Part shown: positions 24,030 through 29,406 of the stretch, piece after piece
Layout: each line of letters starts with the position of its first letter
Numbering within the stretch: position 1 is the first letter of the stretch
Assembly (NCBI GenBank): GCA_900544615.1
Contig: UQVS01000024.1
Location: 1-29,406 of the forward strand
Source of the DNA: an uncultured Oscillibacter sp.
GTDB taxonomy: Bacteria > Bacillota > Clostridia > Oscillospirales > Oscillospiraceae
DNA length: 29,406 bases
Direction of reading: 5' to 3'
Program-made: the position numbers and the translations under genes
The notes under the pieces: generated by a model
The model's input: only the letters and a program-made list of their open reading frames with translations
Databases searched by the model: none
Told to the model about the DNA's origin: nothing

Positions 24030-25025
24030 ATGGATTCGCCTACGATTTACGATGTATCCCGCCTGTCCGGCGTCTCTACCGCCACGGTCTCCAGAGCCTT
24101 CACTGCGCCGGAACGGGTCAGGGAGGCCACCCGCGTCCGGGTCTACGCCGCGGCGGAAGCCCTGCATTACCAGCCCAGCGCCATTGCCCGTGCAATGGCC
24201 CGGCAGCAAACCGACAAAATAGCCTTTTTAATTTGCAAGGAAGGCGCTACTATTTTAGACGAGTTTTATGCTGGCATCTGCGAGGGCGTGATGCGGCAGG
24301 CCAACAACACCCGATATCAGCTGATGATCTCCACGGCGGACGAATGGCAGCGCACCGCCCAGAGCAAGCAGATCGAAGGGGTCATTCTGGGGGGAGACGC
24401 CAAGGCGTCCCTGATCGCTCAGTTTCAGCGGCAGAACGTCCCGGTGGTGCTGGTGAATAACCGGGCGGCCGGCTTTGAACTGCCCTGCGTGGTAGCAGAC
24501 GAAGCGGACGGCGTGCGGCAGGTCATCGCCCATCTGACCAGATCCGGCCACCGGCGGATCGCCATGCTGGTGGGTCGCTTTTCCCCTTACATCACCGGCA
24601 GCCGGTACAATGCCTTCCTTTCCGCCATGGCGGAGCAGGGGTTGGCTGTGGAGGAATCCTGCGTCATGATGTGCGACCGGGATATCCGAAGCGCCACGGA
24701 GGCGGCATCGGAGCTGCTGAGCCGCCCGGCGCGGCCCACCGCGGTTTTTGCCTTCAACGATGTATTGGCGGCCGGCGTCATGAAAGCCGCCCGGCGGCTT
24801 GGACTGGAGATCCCGCAGGAGCTTTCGGTGGTGGGCTTTGACGATTCCACCATCTGCGCCATGCTGGAGCCAGAGTTGAGTTCCGCTCATGTGGACTGCC
24901 GCCGGATGGGCGAGCTGAGCATGGAACGGATGACCGCCCTGCTCAGCGGCGCGGAAAACGTCCCGCGTCTGACCGTCGTGCCGGTGGAGCTGCGGGTACG
25001 CACCTCGTCCCGCACCCGCACTTGA
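24030..25025 (+). CDS. LacI-family transcriptional regulator
   Basis: A 331-residue repressor. The N-terminal HTH is textbook (TIYDVSRLSGVSTATVSRAF), followed by the hinge (LHYQPSAIARAMARQQT, with Met at the usual intercalating Leu position) and a periplasmic-binding-protein-like sensor domain (IEGVILGGDAK, RSGHRRIAMLVG, RPTAVFAFNDVLAAGVMKAARRLGLEIPQELSVVGFDDS). GAGGGAGG lies about seven bases before the ATG. It precedes a sugar-type ABC uptake operon and several AAnCGTTT palindromes, so it most likely controls that operon in response to the imported solute. Solute not identifiable. Confidence 0.95.
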   Translation: MDSPTIYDVSRLSGVSTATVSRAFTAPERVREATRVRVYAAAEALHYQPSAIARAMARQQTDKIAFLICKEGATILDEFYAGICEGVMRQANNTRYQLMISTADEWQRTAQSKQIEGVILGGDAKASLIAQFQRQNVPVVLVNNRAAGFELPCVVADEADGVRQVIAHLTRSGHRRIAMLVGRFSPYITGSRYNAFLSAMAEQGLAVEESCVMMCDRDIRSATEAASELLSRPARPTAVFAFNDVLAAGVMKAARRLGLEIPQELSVVGFDDSTICAMLEPELSSAHVDCRRMGELSMERMTALLSGAENVPRLTVVPVELRVRTSSRTRT

Positions 25026-25058
25026 CACAGGTTTTACACAGGTTTCACTTCGGCTTGA

Positions 25059-25087
25059 TTGCTTCCGAAGGGTAAAAACAGTATACT
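25059..25087 (+). promoter_or_regulatory. Promoter of the ABC uptake operon
   Basis: TTGCTT-N17-TATACT, giving a start near 25094, immediately before a LacI-type operator. Confidence 0.6.
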
Positions 25088-25096
25088 TTTTCTTCG

Positions 25097-25109
25097 GAAA
25101 ACGTTTTTC
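25097..25109. promoter_or_regulatory. LacI-type operator at the transporter promoter
   Basis: GAAAACGTTTTTC, containing the perfect 10-bp palindrome AAAACGTTTT centred on CG. Located just after the predicted start, the right place for repression by the product of the preceding lacI gene. Confidence 0.68.
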
Positions 25110-25147
25110 ATATTCAAAATTCACAGGGGATGCAAGGAGGAGATCTC

Positions 25148-25987
25148 GTGAAACGGAAAAAGAGGATCGGAACGGTCGGAAAGGCCATCGGCTGCGTGAT
25201 TCTGCTGTTTGTGGCGCTGTTCCCCATCTATTGGCTGGTGGCCATGGCAATCCGCCCCACCAGTGAGATGACGGGCCACATCTCCATCATTCCCCATGCG
25301 CTGACCGGCAGCCACTTTATCCAGCTGTTCCGCGAAAAGGGCTTCAGCACCGCCATTGTCAACAGTCTGCAAACGACCATCGGCTCGCTGGCGCTCTCCC
25401 TGATCGTTGGCATCTGTGCAGCCTATGTGCTGGCGCGCCGCCGGTTCCGGTTCGGACTGAAGAAGCCCATGACCTACTGGATCCTGCTGGTGCGCGTGCT
25501 GCCGCCGGTGGCGTTCACGATTCCCCTGTACACCATGTTCAGCAAGGTCGGAATCCTGAACACCAAGCTGCCGGTACTGCTGGCCTGTGTGCTCATCAAC
25601 GTGCCGCTGATCATCTGGTTTCTCATCGGCTTCTTTCAGGATCTGCCGGAGGAGATCGAGGAAAGCGCCAAGGTGGACGGTGCCACGGAGTGGCAGCTGT
25701 TCCGCAAGATCGTGCTGCCGCTGGTGGCGCCCGGCATTGCGGCCGTGGCCATGCTGAGCTTCATGTATGCGTGGAACGAGTATACCTACACCGTAATTTT
25801 CACCCGGACGCCAGCAAACAACACGGTTCCTCTGGCGCTGTCCCTGCTAAACACGGAGGATAACCTCACCAACTTCGGTCTGGTGGCCGCAGGCGGCGTG
25901 GTCTCCGTCATACCCATCACCCTGTTTGTGATCTTTGCACAGAACTACTTGATTTCCGGACTTTCAAGCGGTGCTGTCAAGGAGTAA
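25148..25987 (+). CDS. Carbohydrate ABC transporter permease (MalG-like)
   Basis: A 279-residue inner-membrane subunit with about six transmembrane segments (first: IGCVILLFVALFPIYWLVAMAI). The EAA loop that docks the ATPase is clear: EEIEESAKVDGATEWQLFRKIVLP. GTG 25148 is preferred because AAGGAGG precedes it by six bases; an ATG 18 bases upstream would swallow that RBS. In most MalFGK-type operons the MalF-like subunit comes before the MalG-like one, here the MalG-like gene is first and the binding protein separates the two. Ends 39 nt before the binding-protein gene. Confidence 0.94.
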   Translation: MKRKKRIGTVGKAIGCVILLFVALFPIYWLVAMAIRPTSEMTGHISIIPHALTGSHFIQLFREKGFSTAIVNSLQTTIGSLALSLIVGICAAYVLARRRFRFGLKKPMTYWILLVRVLPPVAFTIPLYTMFSKVGILNTKLPVLLACVLINVPLIIWFLIGFFQDLPEEIEESAKVDGATEWQLFRKIVLPLVAPGIAAVAMLSFMYAWNEYTYTVIFTRTPANNTVPLALSLLNTEDNLTNFGLVAAGGVVSVIPITLFVIFAQNYLISGLSSGAVKE

Positions 25988-26026
25988 CAAAGATACGGAC
26001 TCAACATTTAAGATTAGGAGGAAAAC

Positions 26027-27292
26027 ATGATGAAAAAAGCACTGTCCCTGATTCTGGCGCTGGCCATGGCCCTTTCTCTGGCTGCCTGCGGCGGCAGCAA
26101 GACCGAGACCCCTGCTGATAACGGCGGCTCGACCGCAGACAACACCTCCGCTGAACCCACGCAAATGACCCTGATCCTTCGCGGCGGCACCTATGCCGAA
26201 GCCCTGAAGGCCTCCCTCCCCGATTTTGAGGCGGAACATAATGTAAAGATCGACGTGCAGGAGCTGTCTTTTGACGATCTGCACACCGGTATTGCGCTGG
26301 ATGCCGTGAATCCCACCGGTGCCTATGACCTGTGCATGGTGGACGGCTCCTGGATGGCCGAGTTTACCGAGAACAACGTGCTGGCCAACCTCAGCGAGAT
26401 GGGCTACAGCTTCGACGACGACATCATCCCCGCCACCACCACCATCTGCAAGGTGGACGACAACATCTATCTGGCTCCCTTCTTCGGCAACGTAACCGTC
26501 ATGCTGTACAACAAGCAGTTGATTGCCGACGCCGGCTATACCCCTGAGGACATCACCACGTTTGAAGATCTGAAGGTCATTGCCCAGAAGACCAATGACG
26601 CCGGAAAGACCGGCTTCCTGATCCGCGGCGGCTCTGCTGACAACATCGTTTCCGACTTTATCCCCCACCTGCTGGTCCACGGCGGCTGGGTCATCGATGA
26701 AAACAATCAGCCCACCGTTGACACTCCCGAATTCAAGGCTGCCATGCAGGAATATCTGGATCTGTACGCACTGGGCGGCACCATGGATAAGGACGACATC
26801 GTGGCTGCCATCGACGGCGGCACCGCCGCTCTGGGGCAGGCATGGCCCGGCTGGTATGTCCCCACTGCCGATACCAACGCAAACTACACCGTGATCCCCA
26901 CCAAGCTCAACGACTCCGACACCCCCAAGAACACCTCCATGTACGGCGTGTGGTGCATCGGCATCCCCAACAACGCCCCCCACAAGGATCTGGCGCTGGA
27001 GCTGCTGGAATACGTGATGAGCCCTGAGGTCCAACTGGCTTCCATCGAGGTCGGCGGCGTTCCCTGCCGCACCAGCTGCTTGCTGAACGAGGACGTTCTG
27101 GCTACTTATCCCCAGTATGAGACCGTCTGCGCCGCGCTCCAGACCGGCGTGTACCGTCCCGTGATCGCTGAGTGGACGCAGTTCACCAACATTCTGGGTA
27201 CTGAGATGGACAACATCATTCAGGGTACCAAGACCATCGACCAGGGTCTGGCTGACGCGCAGACACAGCTGGTTGAGCTGATGAACGGCTGA
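26027..27292 (+). CDS. Extracellular solute-binding lipoprotein (family 1, sugar type)
   Basis: A receptor of the UgpB/MalE-like group. The 421-residue precursor has a signal sequence (MMKKALSLILALAMALS) and lipobox SLAAC with Cys21, a Thr/Ser/Asn-rich linker to about residue 45, then the mature fold: GTYAEALKASLPDFEAEH, YDLCMVDGSWMAEFTENN, LAPFFGNVTVMLYNKQLI, TFEDLKVIAQKTND, GGTAALGQAWPGWYVP and the C-terminal EYVMSPEVQLASIEVGGVPCR. TAGGAGG stands five bases before the ATG. High codon regularity suggests strong expression. Sugar or polyol is the likely ligand by family; no enzyme nearby narrows it. Confidence 0.94.
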   Translation: MMKKALSLILALAMALSLAACGGSKTETPADNGGSTADNTSAEPTQMTLILRGGTYAEALKASLPDFEAEHNVKIDVQELSFDDLHTGIALDAVNPTGAYDLCMVDGSWMAEFTENNVLANLSEMGYSFDDDIIPATTTICKVDDNIYLAPFFGNVTVMLYNKQLIADAGYTPEDITTFEDLKVIAQKTNDAGKTGFLIRGGSADNIVSDFIPHLLVHGGWVIDENNQPTVDTPEFKAAMQEYLDLYALGGTMDKDDIVAAIDGGTAALGQAWPGWYVPTADTNANYTVIPTKLNDSDTPKNTSMYGVWCIGIPNNAPHKDLALELLEYVMSPEVQLASIEVGGVPCRTSCLLNEDVLATYPQYETVCAALQTGVYRPVIAEWTQFTNILGTEMDNIIQGTKTIDQGLADAQTQLVELMNG

Positions 27293-27325
27293 TCTGACGT
27301 AAACCTTCCCATCTGATTTACCAGC

Positions 27326-27354
27326 TGTGGGGCCGGGCAAGGCCCGGCCCCACA
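27326..27354 (+). other. Intercistronic GC hairpin after the binding-protein gene
   Basis: Perfect 13-bp arms TGTGGGGCCGGGC / GCCCGGCCCCACA with loop AAG, 33 nt after the stop, no U-tract. In other binding-protein operons (malE-malF) such structures protect the upstream mRNA, allowing excess binding protein over permease; the same is inferred here. Confidence 0.65.
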
Positions 27355-27425
27355 ACCGATATGTGCCTGTTTGGCAAACGAAACATTCCGCTTTCCTAAC
27401 GCTCCAGAAATGTGAGGCCGCTGTT

Positions 27426-28322
27426 ATGAAAAGAAACACAACCGCGAGACTACAGTCCGCAGACAGTCAGACCAAACGGTTCGGCATTGAAATGCTGACG
27501 CCCACCATGATCATTCTGATCATTATGACTGCCTATCCGCTGATTTTCACACTGATCTACAGCTTTACCGATTATAACTACCTGAAAGGGACGGACAAAG
27601 CGTCCTTTATCCTCTTCAAAAACTACATCAAGCTTTTCAAAAACGATTATTTCCGTCAGGCGGTACTGAACACCATCAAGTTTACTGTATTGGCAGTCAT
27701 TCTGGAAATGGGATTGGGCCTGCTGGTGGCGGTTTTCATCAATAGCCTGAAGCGGGGCCAAAAGATCATGCGTACCCTGCTGCTCCTGCCGTATCTGCTG
27801 CCTGCGGTCACGGTGGCGCTGAGCTGGCGCATGATGCTCTCCTCCAACTATGGTATTATCAACCAGTTTCTGGAAAGCCTGGGGCTGCCATGGTACAACT
27901 GGTTCCTGGATACCAAAACGGCTTTCGGCGCTATTTTGCTGATCGACGTCTGGCAGAACACGCCTTTCGTTTTCCTGCTGCTGTTCGCCTCCCTGCAATC
28001 CGTGCCGGAGGGGCAGTATGAGGCCGCCCGGATCGACGGCGCAGGCGCTTTCCAGCAGTTCTGGTATGTGACCATCCCCAACATCAAGAACAGTCTGGCT
28101 CTGTGCGCCCTGCTGCGTACCATTGATACGTTCCGCCTCTTCGAGAAGGTCAACGTGCTTACCGGCGGCGGCCCTGCGGGTACCACCTCCACCATTACCC
28201 AGTACCTCTACAATTACGGCATCAAGTCGCTGGACTTCGGCTTCGGCAGCGCCGGCGCCATTGTCATGACGGTTCTGGTGCTGCTCCTTTCCAGTGTATA
28301 CATCAAACGTGCGATCTCGTAA
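27426..28322 (+). CDS. Carbohydrate ABC transporter permease (MalF-like)
   Basis: A 298-residue inner-membrane subunit with about six transmembrane segments (LTPTMIILIIMTAYPLIFTL first). The EAA loop is GQYEAARIDGAGAFQQFWYVTIP, and the TGGGPAGTTSTITQYLYNYG stretch before the last segment is typical of the family. ATG 27426 is chosen for GAGG nine bases upstream; the frame is open 33 codons upstream through the hairpin, which is not coding-like. Its stop is followed at once by the metallo-hydrolase gene. Confidence 0.94.
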   Translation: MKRNTTARLQSADSQTKRFGIEMLTPTMIILIIMTAYPLIFTLIYSFTDYNYLKGTDKASFILFKNYIKLFKNDYFRQAVLNTIKFTVLAVILEMGLGLLVAVFINSLKRGQKIMRTLLLLPYLLPAVTVALSWRMMLSSNYGIINQFLESLGLPWYNWFLDTKTAFGAILLIDVWQNTPFVFLLLFASLQSVPEGQYEAARIDGAGAFQQFWYVTIPNIKNSLALCALLRTIDTFRLFEKVNVLTGGGPAGTTSTITQYLYNYGIKSLDFGFGSAGAIVMTVLVLLLSSVYIKRAIS

Positions 28323-28328
28323 GTGCTT

Positions 28329-29330
28329 ATGGAAGAGAAAAAATTGACCGTAACTTTTGTGAATGTGGGCTACGGCGAGGCCATTTTGCTGGAGTGTCCC
28401 GATCCGTCCAGACCCGGCGGCGTGTTCACCGCCCTGATCGATGGCGGCAGTGCCGAGGAAAGTGAGTTTGCAGACCGCACCTCCGGCCGCCTGCCGGTGG
28501 AGGAGTACCTGACAAAGCGGGGGATCCGCCATCTGGATCTGGCAGTCAGCACCCACATTCATGAGGATCATCTCTGCGGACTACTGCGGGCGGCCCGCAT
28601 TGCCCCCCCGGATGTCCTGTGGCAGACCCTTCCGGCGGATTTCTACAAATCCCTGTCCCCGCTGGACAGCTCCGCGGCCCGGACGCCCTCGGAGAGCAAG
28701 TTTCTCCGGGCCCTGAACGACTATCGGGCCTTGTGCGGTCTGGTAGAGGAACGGGGCGGCGCCATTCTGGCCCCGGAAGCCGGAAAGGAGTGGGTACTTT
28801 GCCCAGATTTCTCCGCCAGAATCCTGTCACCTTGCACAAAAAAACGTGCGGCTCTTGCAGAAGAAATGAAAGTGTTGTATAATAACGCAAACGTTTGCAA
28901 GGATTTCTTCTCCAAGTTGGACGCACTGGACGCCCGCATGAACAACTACAGCCTGATCCTGTTGCTGGACTTCCGCGGCACCCGGCTTCTGCTGCCGGGG
29001 GACACCAACCTGACTGGCTATGACGGGATCGCCCCCGGCGATCTGAGGGCCGACCTCTTCAAAGTCGGACACCACGGCCAGAAGGACGGCGCCGACACGG
29101 CGCTGGCGGAGGCCATCCGGCCTGCCGCTGTGGTGTGCTGCGCCTCCAGCGACCGGCGGTACAGCAGTGCCTGCCCGGATACGCTGAAGCTGCTGGCTGA
29201 CTGCGGCGCAAAGCTGTATTTTTCCGATTGTCCACCCGTCCCCGGTATGTCCGTTCCGCCCCATCAGGCGCTGGCTTTCACAGTCGGCTCCGCCGGGGCG
29301 CTGGAAGCCCGGTATGTTCCCGTTGTCTGA
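28329..29330 (+). CDS. Metallo-beta-lactamase-fold hydrolase, ComEC/Rec2-like type
   Basis: A 333-residue soluble protein. It opens with TVTFVNVGYGEAILLE, the first strand of ComEC-type MBL domains, has the metal-binding motif THIHEDH (His76, His78, Asp80, His81), later NNYSLILLLDFRGTRLLLPGD with a metal-bridging Asp, and KVGHHG with a further metal His. No signal peptide or membrane segments, so it is cytoplasmic and unlike full ComEC. It starts within seven bases of the permease stop; GTG 28323 is an alternative start, and neither has a good RBS, suggesting coupling. Such an enzyme between transporter genes is unusual; substrate (phosphodiester or other ester of the imported compound) is open. 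Confidence 0.85.
   Translation: MEEKKLTVTFVNVGYGEAILLECPDPSRPGGVFTALIDGGSAEESEFADRTSGRLPVEEYLTKRGIRHLDLAVSTHIHEDHLCGLLRAARIAPPDVLWQTLPADFYKSLSPLDSSAARTPSESKFLRALNDYRALCGLVEERGGAILAPEAGKEWVLCPDFSARILSPCTKKRAALAEEMKVLYNNANVCKDFFSKLDALDARMNNYSLILLLDFRGTRLLLPGDTNLTGYDGIAPGDLRADLFKVGHHGQKDGADTALAEAIRPAAVVCCASSDRRYSSACPDTLKLLADCGAKLYFSDCPPVPGMSVPPHQALAFTVGSAGALEARYVPVV
28855..28898 (+). promoter_or_regulatory. Possible internal promoter and LacI-type operator inside the MBL gene
   Basis: TTGCAG-N17-TATAAT (28855-28883) is followed by the perfect 12-bp palindrome GCAAACGTTTGC (28887-28898), all within the coding sequence and upstream of the ATPase gene. The codons here (TTG TAT AAT AAC GCA AAC GTT TGC) are unlike the GC-ending codons used around them. 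Confidence 0.5.
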
Positions 29331-29353
29331 AAACGTAGAGGAGGAGATCCACC

Positions 29354-29406
29354 ATGGCAGAAGTCATTTTAAAGAATATCAAGAAGGTCTATCCCCATCA
29401 GGAGCC
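29354..29406 (+). CDS. ABC transporter ATP-binding protein, 5' end only (MsmX/UgpC-like)
   Basis: Only 17 codons are in the window: MAEVILKNIKKVYPHQE, the usual N-terminus of the sugar-importer ATPases MsmX, UgpC and MalK. GAGGAGGAG lies seven bases before the ATG, and the gene starts 23 nt after the MBL stop. It would energise the two permeases. Walker motifs lie beyond the window edge. Confidence 0.85.
   Translation, partial: MAEVILKNIKKVYPHQE

Overview
The window looks like a chromosomal segment of a GC-rich, butyrate-forming anaerobic Firmicute, most like the gut Oscillospiraceae (Flavonifractor/Intestinimonas-type). This is inferred from the gene content: a 4-hydroxybutyryl-CoA to butyryl-CoA pathway, a T-box in front of metG, a YtrA-type GntR/ABC operon and clostridial-style AGGAGG ribosome binding sites. 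No rRNA, tRNA, CRISPR array, phage or insertion sequence was seen.

Region 1 (1-6092, minus strand) is one operon read right to left: crotonase, a propionate-type CoA-transferase, 4-hydroxybutyryl-CoA dehydratase (abfD), butyryl-CoA dehydrogenase and etfB (cut by the window edge; etfA probably follows). Together they activate 4-hydroxybutyrate (a product of GABA or succinate-semialdehyde breakdown) to its CoA ester, dehydrate it to crotonyl-CoA and reduce that to butyryl-CoA, probably with electron bifurcation.

Region 2 (6093-9345) is its control module. An exact sigma-54 promoter (TGGCAC-N5-TTGCT) faces the operon. A divergent pair encodes a PAS/AAA+/HTH sigma-54 activator and, 7 nt later, rpoN itself. 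Three copies of a TATTCA-N4-TGAATA palindrome lie between promoter and activator, and two of them sit on the activator's own -10 region.

Region 3 (9370-12309, minus strand) holds a DEAD-box RNA helicase followed by an orphan family-5 solute-binding lipoprotein. Region 4 (12381-16919) is a plus-strand operon: three unlisted-size hydrophobic micropeptides (35, 29 and 26 residues), a YtrA-like GntR repressor, an ABC ATPase, a large ABC permease and a YdcF/DUF218 membrane protein. The promoter carries an ACTGTA-N13-TACAGT operator. The micropeptide block is the best candidate here for an undescribed component.

Region 5 (16933-18960) is decaying: a TraX-like gene with a start-proximal frameshift and an apparent internal deletion, a 56-residue hypothetical protein, and an AT-richer VanZ-like gene with an in-frame stop. 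Region 6 (18959-22182) is a strong promoter, a methionine T-box leader, metG and a HAD phosphatase. Region 7 (22272-23746, minus) is a MATE exporter.

Region 8 (23875-29406, plus) is a LacI-regulated carbohydrate-type ABC uptake operon: lacI, permease, binding protein, permease, a ComEC-like metallo-beta-lactamase-fold hydrolase, and the start of the ATPase gene. Several LacI-type palindromes (core AAnCGTTT) occur here, one of them inside the hydrolase gene just after a promoter-like sequence. GC-rich hairpins without U-tracts recur between co-directional genes across the window.
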